Shown: piece by piece, positions 45,184 to 54,127 of the stretch
Layout of the letters: each line of letters starts with the position of its first letter
Numbering within the stretch: position 1 is the first letter of the stretch
The notes under the pieces: model-generated
Told to the model about the DNA's origin: nothing
Databases searched by the model: none
What the model saw: the letters and a program-made list of their open reading frames with translations, nothing else
Position numbers and translations under genes: made by a program
Source: JBBIJO01 sp037445895
GTDB lineage: Bacteria; Bacteroidota; Ignavibacteria; Kapaibacteriales; UBA2268
Assembly (NCBI GenBank): GCA_037445895.1
Contig: JBBIJO010000001.1
Coordinates: forward strand, 1 to 64,000
Reading direction: 5' to 3'
DNA length: 64,000 bases

Positions 45184-47394
45184 ATGAAACCAATACATAT
45201 ATTTTCCTTGTTCATTTTGCTTTGTAGCTTTGGAGCATTAGCAAAAAATTTGAGAATAGAAGGATACATATACGAAGAGGAAAGTAAAGCCCCAATCGAA
45301 AAAGCAAGTATCAGAGTTTATTTTGATAAGCAAATACTTCAAACTCTTAATTCAGATTCAGTAGGGCATTTTGCTTTTGAATTTGCACCTGGTAATTTTG
45401 AAGGTAAATCTTTTACGTTTGAGTTTTTTAAACAAGGCTATTACAAAAAGGTATTAGAGGTTCATACCGATACACTAAAAGAAATTCGTGAATCCCTTGT
45501 CCGTATAAACTATCAACTTAACCCATTAGAAGTAATTGCAACAAAAAGCCCAAATTATACGGCTATACTTCATAAGTATGATTACAACATCGAAGGAAGT
45601 GAACTTCAACGGAAAATTAGCTCGACATTGGGTATGACCTTACAAAATGAACTTGATGTATTTATCCATTCGATGGGAACTGCAACAACTAAGCCTTCTT
45701 TCCGCGGCTTGAGCCCGCAATATTTCAAAGTTTATGAGAACGACTTACCAATCAAAGATTTGTCTTTTACTGCACCGGACCATGCTATTGCAGTTGACCC
45801 AAATTCATATAGCAAAATCGAAATTTTACGTGGACCTAGAACCTTGTTGTATAATCAAACTCCAATTGGGGAAATAGTCAATCTAAACAAGCGAGATTAT
45901 TTGATTGAGAAATTTAATAATCTTTCTGCTGAAAGTAGTTTTCTTTTCGAATCAGTTAATATTGCAAAAAACATTTCATTGAAGACCGAAATTCCCATAT
46001 ACGACTTTTTTGCTACCGGGGATTTTGAATATAAAAATGCCAAAAATTTATATTCTGCGAAAGGTCTAATACCCAATACGTATTTCAAAAGTTTAAATGG
46101 AAATGGGGGCATTGGATATCGTTCTCCCGATTTTTCTCTCTATACCTTTGGTTCATTGTATTCGTCGGATTATGGGGTTCCGGGCGGTTTCGTTGGAGCT
46201 CATCCCAACGGCATAGACATTTCGCTCGAACGAAATACACAGTCTATTAAAAGCTTAATTCATACTCATTCTTTTGTCGATAATATAGTTATTAATTTTA
46301 ATAGAACTTATTATCACCATACTGAATATGAGAAAGCAGGAGCAATTGGAGCAGAATTTTTATTGAGAAACTATTACGGTAATGTTAATGTAAGTTTAGG
46401 GGAATTTTCTTTGTTTAATGAAATGGTTGTTGGTTCTTCCATAGAAATTGCCAATCAAAAATATGGAGGATATGTTTTCACTCCCAATTCAATATTCAGT
46501 AACTTTTCTATTTATTTCTATCAAAGTTTTGAGCTTGGTAAACATTCGATTGAGCTTTCGAGTCGTTTTACTCATTCTTACATTGACCCACAGGATGAAT
46601 TCAAGTTTCCAAAGAATTCCCCAAGTAATCGTGTCTTCAACGCTTTTTCCTTTTCAGTGTTAGTGATGCATTATATAAATAAGGAGATTTCTATTGGGTT
46701 GAATATCGCACGAAGCGAAAGAGCACCCACAATTGAAGAGCTATATTCAAACGGCCCCCATCTTGCAGGGTATTCTTATGAAATTGGGAATAAGGACTTA
46801 AAATCTGAATTAGGTTATTCGATGGAGTTCTCCGCAAATTACAATATCAATGAGCTAAATATTGGGATTTCTTTTTATGATAATGAGTTCCTCAATTACA
46901 TTTTTCCTATAAATACAGGAAAGATAAACTACAGCCAATTGCTACCAATCTATCAAATTAGCAATACTAAAGCAAGAATTTATGGGGGCTCTTTTAAATT
47001 TTCTTATGAATTTATAAGAGATTTCAAAGCGAACTTATCGATGAGTTATTCGCGTGGATATAATTTAAGCGAGCGCAAAAATCTTCCGATGATGCCACCT
47101 TTGAAAGGAAAATTCGAGATAAACTATTCGAGAGCAAAATTTTCGGTTGCATTTTCAAGTGATTTTACTGCTCGCCAAAAGTTCTTAGGCGATTTCGAAA
47201 CTGAGACTTCTGGATATGCTATTTTTTCGTTTTATTTTAGGTATCTAAGCGAAATATGGAACAAACCTTTGTCTATCAACTTTGCTATCGAAAACTTGAC
47301 AAATCAACTATATTATAATCATTTGTCGAGAATTAAATCAATATTTCCCGAGGCTGGAAGAAACATAAAAATTTCAATAAACTTTTTTTATTAG
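45184..47394 (+). CDS. TonB-dependent receptor, ZnuD-like (probable zinc uptake)
   Basis: This 736-residue outer-membrane receptor has a signal peptide (MKPIHIFSLFILLCSFGALA), an N-terminal carboxypeptidase-regulatory-like domain, a plug (FRGLSPQYFKVYENDLPI; KIEILRGPRTLLYNQTPIG) and a barrel. Several stretches match the ZnuD zinc-receptor family: SDYGVPGGFVGAHPNGIDISL, NRTYYHHTEYE, and especially SERAPTIEELYSNGPHLAGY followed by YEIGNKDLKSE. I choose the start at 45184; upstream in-frame ATGs at 45157 and 45175 are possible. Copper or another divalent metal cannot be excluded. The small HSH protein and lipoprotein precede it. Confidence 0.85.
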   Translation: MKPIHIFSLFILLCSFGALAKNLRIEGYIYEEESKAPIEKASIRVYFDKQILQTLNSDSVGHFAFEFAPGNFEGKSFTFEFFKQGYYKKVLEVHTDTLKEIRESLVRINYQLNPLEVIATKSPNYTAILHKYDYNIEGSELQRKISSTLGMTLQNELDVFIHSMGTATTKPSFRGLSPQYFKVYENDLPIKDLSFTAPDHAIAVDPNSYSKIEILRGPRTLLYNQTPIGEIVNLNKRDYLIEKFNNLSAESSFLFESVNIAKNISLKTEIPIYDFFATGDFEYKNAKNLYSAKGLIPNTYFKSLNGNGGIGYRSPDFSLYTFGSLYSSDYGVPGGFVGAHPNGIDISLERNTQSIKSLIHTHSFVDNIVINFNRTYYHHTEYEKAGAIGAEFLLRNYYGNVNVSLGEFSLFNEMVVGSSIEIANQKYGGYVFTPNSIFSNFSIYFYQSFELGKHSIELSSRFTHSYIDPQDEFKFPKNSPSNRVFNAFSFSVLVMHYINKEISIGLNIARSERAPTIEELYSNGPHLAGYSYEIGNKDLKSELGYSMEFSANYNINELNIGISFYDNEFLNYIFPINTGKINYSQLLPIYQISNTKARIYGGSFKFSYEFIRDFKANLSMSYSRGYNLSERKNLPMMPPLKGKFEINYSRAKFSVAFSSDFTARQKFLGDFETETSGYAIFSFYFRYLSEIWNKPLSINFAIENLTNQLYYNHLSRIKSIFPEAGRNIKISINFFY

Positions 47395-47566
47395 AAAAAG
47401 CGTTTCTACGCCGATTTTGCAATTAGATTTCTAATTTCGTTCAATATTATGATACTTCGCATACGCTGTTGCATCCAAAGGGATTTCGACAACACATTCA
47501 ACACAAACACCTTTTTCATTTACTGTAAAAATTTTTAATTTAGATTTTCTTTAATCTGGAGAAGTG

Positions 47567-48484
47567 ATGAAAATTGTTATCACCGATGGAATTGACAAAA
47601 AAGGGGAAGGAATTCTCCGAAATGCTGGTTTTGAATTAACAATTCAAAAATTTTTACCAGAAGAACTAATCGAACAAATTGCTGAGTATGATGCCATAAT
47701 CGTTCGTTCTGCAACAAAAGTAACGAAGGAAGTAATTGAATCAGGGAAAAAACTGAAAGTTATTGCTCGTGGTGGTGTTGGGCTCGATAATATTGATGTT
47801 CAATACGCAAAAAATAAAGGAATTATCGTTTTGAACACCCCTGGTGCATCTTCGATTTCCGTTGCTGAACTTGCTATTGCTCATATGTTTGCAGTTGCCC
47901 GATTTTTGAACCTCAGCAATATCGAAATGCGACAGGGAAAATGGCCTAAGAAAGAATATTCCAAAGGCTTTGAATTAACTGGAAAAACTCTTGGGATTAT
48001 TGGGTTAGGCAATATAGGCAAGGAAGTTGCCAAACGAGCCATTGCTTTAGGAATGCAGGTAATAGCTTTCGATCTATTTGTTGCTACTACCGATTTGACT
48101 GTTCGACTTGTCCAAAAGGATGAATTGCTTGCGCAATCCGATATTATCTCCTTGCATCTACCAAAAATTAAAGGAGAACCACCAACAATTGGACGAGATG
48201 AATTTGCGAAAATGAAGAAGGGTGTCGTGTTGATAAACTGCGCTCGTGGCGGGGTAGTTTCCGAAAAGGATTTGCTCGAAGCATTAAACAATGGAATCGT
48301 CTCTGCTGCGGGGATTGATGTATTCGAAAGCGAACCACCAACCGAAGCCCAGATGGAATTAATTAATCATCCAAGAGTTTCGGTTACTCCTCATATAGGT
48401 GCATCGACTATTGAAGCACAAGAGCGTATCGGAGTCGAAATCTCGCACAAAGTTGTCGAAGCATTATCTCACTTCCAAAAGTAA
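47567..48484 (+). CDS. serA: D-3-phosphoglycerate dehydrogenase-like D-2-hydroxyacid dehydrogenase
   Basis: The 305-residue protein belongs to the NAD-dependent D-2-hydroxyacid dehydrogenases. Motifs are IIVRSATKVTKEVIE, LKVIARGGVGLDNIDVQYAKNKGI, the NAD-binding GKTLGIIGLGNIGKEVAKRA, VLINCARGGVVSEKDLLEALN and SVTPHIGASTIEAQERIG with the catalytic His. It is the short form without ACT or ASB domains. SerA function (serine synthesis) is likely, supported by the DUF1015 gene that follows 18 bases later, a common neighbour of serA. I prefer the ATG at 47567 over the GTG at 47564. Confidence 0.88.
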   Translation: MKIVITDGIDKKGEGILRNAGFELTIQKFLPEELIEQIAEYDAIIVRSATKVTKEVIESGKKLKVIARGGVGLDNIDVQYAKNKGIIVLNTPGASSISVAELAIAHMFAVARFLNLSNIEMRQGKWPKKEYSKGFELTGKTLGIIGLGNIGKEVAKRAIALGMQVIAFDLFVATTDLTVRLVQKDELLAQSDIISLHLPKIKGEPPTIGRDEFAKMKKGVVLINCARGGVVSEKDLLEALNNGIVSAAGIDVFESEPPTEAQMELINHPRVSVTPHIGASTIEAQERIGVEISHKVVEALSHFQK

Positions 48485-48502
48485 AATTTGAAAGGAACAA
48501 AA

Positions 48503-49744
48503 ATGCCGCTATTTAAACCATTTAGTGCATATAGGCCTAAACCGGAGTTCGCATCGAAAGTTGCTGCAAAGCCATACGATGTATTAAGTTCTGAAGAAGC
48601 ACGTGAAGAAGCAAAGAATAATCCTTTATCTTTTCTACACGTCGGAAAACCAGAAATCGATTTAGACCCTACAATTGACTTATACGATTTAAGAGTTTAT
48701 CAAAAAGGCAGAGAAAATCTTTTGAAATTGATTACCGATGGTATTTTAATCCAGGATTCGAAACCATATTTTTATGTATGGGCGCAAACTATGGGAACTC
48801 GAACACAAATTGGTTTAGTCGGGTGTGCCTCGGTCGAGGATTATTGGAACGACTTAATTAAAAAGCACGAAAAAACACGTAAAGATAAGGAAGAGGATCG
48901 TTGCAACCACGTTCGTGTAACAAATGCCCATACGGGTCCGATTTTTCTAACTTATCGAGATAATCATCAGATTAATTTTATTGTTGAAAATATCGTTTCG
49001 AACAATCCAATTTATGATTTCGTTTCCGAAGATAATGTTCGGCAAAGAGTATGGGTCGTTAGTAAAACAGAAACAATTCAGGAAATTCAAACTATTCTAC
49101 AAAGGGTAGATTGCTTTTATGTTGCCGATGGGCACCATCGTTCCGCAGCAGCCGCTATCGTTGGTAAGGAACGGAAAGAAGCAAATCCCAATCATCAAGG
49201 CGACGAAGAATACAATTATTTCCTTTCTGTTTTATTTCCAGCAAGCCATCTAATGATTATGGATTATAATCGAGTTGTAAAAGATTTGAATGGTATGGTT
49301 CGCGATGATTTTCTTGCGAAGATTGCAGATGTATTTACAATTGAGCAAGTAGAATATCAATATAAACCAAGAGCAAAAGGGGAAATTGGAATGTATCTCG
49401 AAGATTCTTGGTATAGATTAGTTATCAAATCTGAGCTTTTAAATAATCTCGATGTGGTTGAAGGATTGGATATTTCAATCCTTCAAAACCACGTGTTGGC
49501 TCCAATTCTTGGGATTGACGATCCAAGAACATCGAAAAGGATAGATTTTGTAGGGGGAATTCGGGGTTTGGATGAACTGGAAAAACGTGTTAATAGCGGG
49601 GAAATGGCTGTTGCTTTCGCAATGTATCCAACCTCGATTAATGAGCTTATGGCGATTGCAGATGCCAATAAAATTATGCCACCAAAATCTACTTGGTTCG
49701 AACCGAAACTTAAAGATGGACTATTCATTCATTTCCTCGATTAA
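48503..49744 (+). CDS. DUF1015 family protein
   Basis: The 413-residue cytoplasmic protein matches DUF1015: LFKPFSAYRPKPEFASKVAAKPYDVLSSEEAREEA at the N-terminus, the central DCFYVADGHHRSAAAAIV and the C-terminal AFAMYPTSINELMAIADANKIMPPKSTWFEPKLKDGLFIH. The family has no established activity known to me; GHHRS resembles a nucleotide or phosphate-binding loop. It is found beside serA in many genomes, as here, suggesting a link with serine or phosphoserine metabolism. I choose the ATG at 48503; a TTG at 48488 would add five residues. Confidence 0.92.
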   Translation: MPLFKPFSAYRPKPEFASKVAAKPYDVLSSEEAREEAKNNPLSFLHVGKPEIDLDPTIDLYDLRVYQKGRENLLKLITDGILIQDSKPYFYVWAQTMGTRTQIGLVGCASVEDYWNDLIKKHEKTRKDKEEDRCNHVRVTNAHTGPIFLTYRDNHQINFIVENIVSNNPIYDFVSEDNVRQRVWVVSKTETIQEIQTILQRVDCFYVADGHHRSAAAAIVGKERKEANPNHQGDEEYNYFLSVLFPASHLMIMDYNRVVKDLNGMVRDDFLAKIADVFTIEQVEYQYKPRAKGEIGMYLEDSWYRLVIKSELLNNLDVVEGLDISILQNHVLAPILGIDDPRTSKRIDFVGGIRGLDELEKRVNSGEMAVAFAMYPTSINELMAIADANKIMPPKSTWFEPKLKDGLFIHFLD

Positions 49745-49773
49745 AATATCATTTCGTATTCAATAGTTTTATT

Positions 49774-49800
49774 AGGGCTGGTGAAAAACCAGCCCTTTTC
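49774..49800 (+). terminator. Rho-independent terminator after the DUF1015 gene
   Basis: A nine-pair perfect stem (AGGGCTGGT at 49774-49782 with ACCAGCCCT at 49788-49796), loop GAAAA, is followed by a short T run. It lies 30 bases after the gene and ends the serA-DUF1015 transcript. Confidence 0.85.
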
Positions 49801-49931
49801 GTTGGTTATTCAAATGATTACGAAAAAAAACGAAACTTGATAAAAGTGTTTTATATTATTTTATAGAGTTATTTATAGAGAAGAATCGACTATCATTAAT
49901 AATAATAATAAATATTTTTTTTAATTTTGTA

Positions 49932-50023
49932 ACGGTCCGTTGGGGGTGTTCGACTCTTTTGAGTCGGGCTGAGAGGATACTCCTGGAACCTGATCCGGGT
50001 AATACCGGCGTAGGAAAACGGTG
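49932..50023 (+). promoter_or_regulatory. TPP riboswitch (THI element)
   Basis: The conserved thiamin-pyrophosphate aptamer core is complete. GGGGGTGTTC is followed by a small GACTC-TTTT-GAGTC hairpin, then CTGAGAGGATACTCC and AACCTGATCCGGGTAATACC with GGCGTAGGAAAACGG. The closing P1 helix pairs CCGTT (49937-49941) with AACGG (50017-50021). The aptamer sits 84 bases upstream of a TonB receptor start. TPP binding is expected to repress the gene. The expression platform is not obvious: no strong terminator hairpin is seen, so control at translation initiation is more likely. Confidence 0.95.
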
Positions 50024-50106
50024 GTTTAATTTAATTTTTTCCAGTTTTTATCCTCGAGCCTCCAAATGGATAGTTTGTTATGTTAAACTATTCGTATGGT
50101 GGCATT

Positions 50107-52494
50107 ATGTTCAAACAAACCATTTTTCTGGTCTTAATAGTTTTTAGTTTTTCGGCTTTGTTTTCCGCCGAAGAGCAGAGCGATACATTGAAAAAGTTTA
50201 ACCTTCCGAGCATTACTGTTACCTCGACTCGTGCAGCACGTTGGGAAAGTCCAATCCCTTTTTCAGAAATGTATTTCAAAAATGTAGAAAAAATATATAC
50301 TACGCAAGACATTCCCCGATTACTAAGCGAACTTCCTTCGATAATTAGTTTCTCGCAAAGTGGCAACGATATTGGTTACTCAAACTTAACGATGCGTGGT
50401 TTCAACCAAAGGAGAATTTCTGTGATGATTAACGGAATCCCACAAAACGACCCCGAAGACCATAACGTTTACTGGATTGATTTTCCGGATTTTGCTCCAA
50501 ACGTTCAGAATATTCAAGTTCAAAGAGGAGCCGGTTTCACAAATTATGGTTCACCATCAATTGGTGGTTCGATTAACCTCTCGACGGGAAACTTTTTGGA
50601 CAAAAAGGGTGTGCGCGTTATGAGCGGTATTGGTTGTCAGGAGTTTGGATATGGCAACGCAACCAAATTACATCCGAATGTTAGCAAATATGCCGTGGAA
50701 TTTTCTTCCGGTCTAGTCGATAATTATGCCTTTTATGGTCGCCTTTCAAAAATTAATTCTCTTGGCTATCGCGACCATTCATTTGCATTTTTGAATAGTT
50801 ACTTTTTCAGTGCTGTAAGATTCGACGAAAACTTTTCGACGCAAATAAACGTGTTTGGAGGTCCTTTGAACGATGGGTTAGTCTATAACGGATTGCCAAA
50901 AGAATATATAAAGGATTTTCGAAAAAGAAGATTAAATCTAAGTTATTGGGGTTATACGGGCAGTGGGGACAGTGTGGCATATAGTGGTGTTCGTAGGAAA
51001 CAAGAAGTAGAAGAATTTTCTCAGCCTCATTATGAAATATTAAATGAATGGCAAATAGCACCAAATTTACGATTCCTTTCTGCTTTATTCTATTACACTG
51101 GCGATGGGTATTTTGACTACGATGGCTCTTGGGCAGATACAACTATGCTTCGGATTACTTACGAAAATGGATTTGCACCACAACAGAATCCTACGGGAAC
51201 TATTATACGAGCGTTTGTTGGAAACAAACAAGGTGGTTGGATTCCGAGGATAATTTGGAGTCACGGCCAGAATGAATTAACTGCTGGCCTAGAAATTCGT
51301 ATTCATCGTTCAGACCATTGGGGGAAAATCCGATATGCTGAATATTTACCGGAAAATTTCGACCCAGATTACAAATTTTATAGTAATAATGGGATTCGCG
51401 ACATATTTTCGGCTTTTGCAAGAGAAAAACTAAACTTGTCCGAAAAACTAGATGTTTTCTTCGAAGGACAACTTGTTTATCAACGATATGCTATTACGGA
51501 TGAAAAGGCAGGGAATAAATATGTTACCTATACCGATATTAATGGCGCCAAAGTCAGCGGCGAAGGAAATATATTCGATATCAAATATTGGTTTTTCAAT
51601 CCCAGGCTTGGTGTTAATTATAACTACGAGGAAAACTTGAACTTATACGGCTTTGTTGCATATTCTTCTCGTGAACCTCGAATGCATAACTTGTATAGAG
51701 CCGAAGATGCATACTTTGGAGCTAAACCACAATTTGAATTTAAGCAAGATACTGCTGGAAATGTTTCTTATGATTTTTCTAAACCAATTGCTAAACCTGA
51801 AAAATTGCTCGACATCGAAATAGGTGCTAATTTCAAATTATTCGAGGCGTTAGAATGTGATCTGGGTTTTTACTTTATGGATTACACAGATGAACTTGTA
51901 AAAACTGGTCGTCTCGATATTTTTGGTAATCCGATTGAGGAAAATGTTCCAAAGTCTCGCCACATAGGTGCCGAAATTCAATTGAATTGGAAAATTATCG
52001 ACAATGAATTTGGCAGGATTGATTTTTCGGGGAATGCCACTCTTTCCAACAATCGAATCGTTAACTACAATTTTATTAACTACCAAGATTCAGTCGTTTC
52101 ATTTAAAGGTAATCCAATTTCCGGATTCCCAGATTTTATGGGTAATCTGAGGATTTCATACGCATATAAGAATTTCTTTGTTTCTATTTTGGGACAATAT
52201 GTTGGTGATTTCCGCACTGACAATTATGGAGATTTGCTCAACAATAATCAAGACTTAATCAGTCATATGAAGTATTTGGGTGATTATTACAAAGACAATC
52301 GAGTCGACTCATATTTTGTAACAAATCTTGATGTTAATTATACGTTTTATAATCTAGGACTTGCTAAATCGTTGCGGGTCCAACTGCAAATAAAAAATCT
52401 TTTTAATAGGCTATATGCAGCGGGAGGCGAAGGAAAGGAATTTTTCCCAGCAGCAGAGCGCAATTTCTTTTTAGGATTGGAGGTAGGTTTTTAG
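50107..52494 (+). CDS. TonB-dependent receptor, probable thiamin uptake (TPP-riboswitch controlled)
   Basis: This 795-residue outer-membrane receptor begins with a signal peptide (FKQTIFLVLIVFSFSALFSA). A TonB-box-like segment (LPSITVTSTRAAR) and the plug domain follow (LLSELPSIISFSQSGND; SNLTMRGFNQRRISVMING; NIQVQRGAGFTNYGSPSIGGSINL), then a barrel ending in an aromatic strand (FFLGLEVGF). The TPP riboswitch immediately upstream indicates that thiamin status controls it, so import of thiamin or a precursor is the likely job. Such receptors have been predicted in Bacteroidota. I prefer the ATG at 50107; one at 50080 is possible. No inner-membrane thiamin transporter is adjacent. Confidence 0.9.
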   Translation: MFKQTIFLVLIVFSFSALFSAEEQSDTLKKFNLPSITVTSTRAARWESPIPFSEMYFKNVEKIYTTQDIPRLLSELPSIISFSQSGNDIGYSNLTMRGFNQRRISVMINGIPQNDPEDHNVYWIDFPDFAPNVQNIQVQRGAGFTNYGSPSIGGSINLSTGNFLDKKGVRVMSGIGCQEFGYGNATKLHPNVSKYAVEFSSGLVDNYAFYGRLSKINSLGYRDHSFAFLNSYFFSAVRFDENFSTQINVFGGPLNDGLVYNGLPKEYIKDFRKRRLNLSYWGYTGSGDSVAYSGVRRKQEVEEFSQPHYEILNEWQIAPNLRFLSALFYYTGDGYFDYDGSWADTTMLRITYENGFAPQQNPTGTIIRAFVGNKQGGWIPRIIWSHGQNELTAGLEIRIHRSDHWGKIRYAEYLPENFDPDYKFYSNNGIRDIFSAFAREKLNLSEKLDVFFEGQLVYQRYAITDEKAGNKYVTYTDINGAKVSGEGNIFDIKYWFFNPRLGVNYNYEENLNLYGFVAYSSREPRMHNLYRAEDAYFGAKPQFEFKQDTAGNVSYDFSKPIAKPEKLLDIEIGANFKLFEALECDLGFYFMDYTDELVKTGRLDIFGNPIEENVPKSRHIGAEIQLNWKIIDNEFGRIDFSGNATLSNNRIVNYNFINYQDSVVSFKGNPISGFPDFMGNLRISYAYKNFFVSILGQYVGDFRTDNYGDLLNNNQDLISHMKYLGDYYKDNRVDSYFVTNLDVNYTFYNLGLAKSLRVQLQIKNLFNRLYAAGGEGKEFFPAAERNFFLGLEVGF

Positions 52495-52523
52495 AAAAGA
52501 AGTGAGAAGTATAGCAAATTCGT

Positions 52524-52563
52524 AGATACAACCCACGGGGCAATCCGTGGGTTGTATCTTTTC
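52524..52563 (+). terminator. Strong bidirectional terminator hairpin
   Basis: A fifteen-pair perfect stem, AGATACAACCCACGG (52524-52538) with CCGTGGGTTGTATCT (52545-52559), has a six-base loop and is followed by TTT. It lies between convergent genes (receptor ending 52494, barrel protein ending 52570) and probably serves both. Confidence 0.85.
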
Positions 52564-52569
52564 AATCAA

Positions 52570-53115
52570 TTAAAGGAACCATTCAATACCTAGCGTAACA
52601 TTCATAGTTCCAATTAAAAACCTAACCGGGTCTAATTGGAGTTCAAATCCTTTAACTCCGCCATAAATTCCCATCGAAGATAACGGGAACCATTCGGAGC
52701 CAAAAAATACTACAAATTTAGTATGGGTTTCTGTTAGTCTATTCCATTTTTGAGCAAAAACATCGTAGGTTGGAATCGATATAGTCGAAACTAAAAATTG
52801 CCCTTTTAAATATGGGAAAAAGCTTTTGACACGTATACTCGAAAGAAAATACTTCACATAGGGTCCAAAGTTAAGAAAAGTTGAGCTTCCAGAACCTTGG
52901 GCTCCCCCATCGAAATACAATCCAAAATTTACACCTAGATGAACATCGTAATTCATTGCATACGATAAGGTGCCTCCATAAAGAATATCGGGACTTTGAA
53001 GTTCAACACCAACACCGAATGATTCGAATGGCATTTTTAATTTTGTCTCTTGTGAAAAAGATGCCAAAGAAGATAGAAACAGGATAAAAGCCACAATAGA
53101 AACACACTTTTTCAT
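52570..53115 (-). CDS. Small outer-membrane-barrel-like protein, unknown function
   Basis: The 181-residue protein starts with a signal peptide (MKKCVSIVAFILFLSSLASFS). The rest consists of alternating amphipathic strands such as FGVGVELQSPDILYGGTLSYAM, VHLGVNFGLYFDGGAQGSG and FGPYVKYFLS. It ends in NVTLGIEWFL, a typical outer-membrane barrel terminal strand with an aromatic last position but one. A small eight-strand barrel is likely. I do not recognise the family. I place the start at 53115; an upstream TTG/ATG extension to 53145 would put extra residues before the signal peptide. Confidence 0.75.
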   Translation of the reverse strand: MKKCVSIVAFILFLSSLASFSQETKLKMPFESFGVGVELQSPDILYGGTLSYAMNYDVHLGVNFGLYFDGGAQGSGSSTFLNFGPYVKYFLSSIRVKSFFPYLKGQFLVSTISIPTYDVFAQKWNRLTETHTKFVVFFGSEWFPLSSMGIYGGVKGFELQLDPVRFLIGTMNVTLGIEWFL

Positions 53116-53252
53116 AAATAACCTCAAATATAATAACACATACAAAACAAAAATAAAAAAACTTCGTAAAGCTACAAAATGCTACACAAAGTATTTTGAT
53201 ATTATTTGTTATTTTGTTAATTTTGTATTTCGTTTAGATTGTGAATGCTTTG

Positions 53253-53325
<73 letters not shown>

Positions 53326-53332
53326 CAAAATT

Positions 53333-53407
53333 GGGGTCGTAGCTCAGCTTGGTTAGAGCGCCAGTCTGTCACACTGGAGGTCGCGAGTTCGAGCCTCGTC
53401 GGCCCCG
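53333..53407 (+). tRNA. tRNA-Asp (anticodon GTC)
   Basis: Acceptor GGGGTCG pairs with CGGCCCC, the anticodon stem CCAGT/ACTGG encloses loop CTGTCAC (anticodon GTC), and the T arm is GCGAG-TTCGAGC-CTCGT. The 3' CCA is not encoded. As a GUN-anticodon tRNA it is a queuosine target of QueA, which is encoded in this window. Confidence 0.95.
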
Positions 53408-53414
53408 CAAAAGG

Positions 53415-53448
53415 AACAAAGAGACGCAAGAAATTGCGTCTCTTTGTT
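53415..53448 (+). terminator. Terminator after the tRNA pair
   Basis: A stem of 13 uninterrupted pairs (CAAAGAGACGCAA with TTGCGTCTCTTTG), extended by two A-T pairs, is capped by a GAAA tetraloop. It lies eight bases after tRNA-Asp. The following T run is short, so it may act partly as a 3' stabiliser. Confidence 0.75.
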
Positions 53449-53506
53449 GCATTAATTTGTTTAGAAGTATCCACAAATTTATATTGTTATATTGCCAACT
53501 CAGAAT

Positions 53507-54127
53507 TTAGCTTAAAGGGAAAATAACAAATGTTGCAAAATCCCAAAGTGAATGCGATATTATTACGGGGATAAGGGATTTATATCGGTAGAAAAGGAAC
53601 CCCCAAAATATCCCACAAACAAAGGCGGCGACCAAAAGCATTAGATTAAATGCCCAAATATGAACAAATGTATAAAGTAGGGTAGAGATAATAATTGAGT
53701 GGGTAGGTTTAACAAGCTTGATATAAATTTGATTTTGAATGAATCCTCGCCAAAAGATTTCTTCGGCTGGCCCAATTAATAAAAGCAAGAGAATAGAAAT
53801 TAAAAATAGAGAAGTTCCTTCTTTTGTAGAATAAACGTTTGTGATTTCTTGTTGTGCAAATCCCCAAAGACTTGTCGAAATCGAGTGTCCAACAAAAAAG
53901 AGTAAATAAAGAAAAACTGCCGATAGAATCCCAATCCAAATATGCTTAATTTCAAATCGAAACAAAAGCCTTAGCTGGGTCCGATTTACAAAAAAAGTGT
54001 AAAGAATTAATATTGAGGTTGCAACAGACATTACAGCCCAGAAATTAACTCTCTGAGCTGTAATTGGGGAAAACATTAAGAACCAAAAGAATAGTGCGAT
54101 TGCAAAACCTATCGAAAGTTTAGTCAT
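53507..54127 (-). CDS. CPBP family intramembrane metalloprotease
   Basis: The 206-residue membrane protein has about six hydrophobic segments and the Abi/CPBP motifs. GPAEEIFWRGFIQNQI carries the EExxxR catalytic pair, and FVHIWAFN and SHSLWDFATFV carry the histidine and aspartate motifs. These proteases process membrane or prenyl-linked substrates; bacterial roles vary. It is coupled to menA by a four-base ATGA overlap and is the last gene of a haem receptor-hmuY-menA operon. Confidence 0.9.
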   Translation of the reverse strand: MTKLSIGFAIALFFWFLMFSPITAQRVNFWAVMSVATSILILYTFFVNRTQLRLLFRFEIKHIWIGILSAVFLYLLFFVGHSISTSLWGFAQQEITNVYSTKEGTSLFLISILLLLLIGPAEEIFWRGFIQNQIYIKLVKPTHSIIISTLLYTFVHIWAFNLMLLVAAFVCGIFWGFLFYRYKSLIPVIISHSLWDFATFVIFPLS

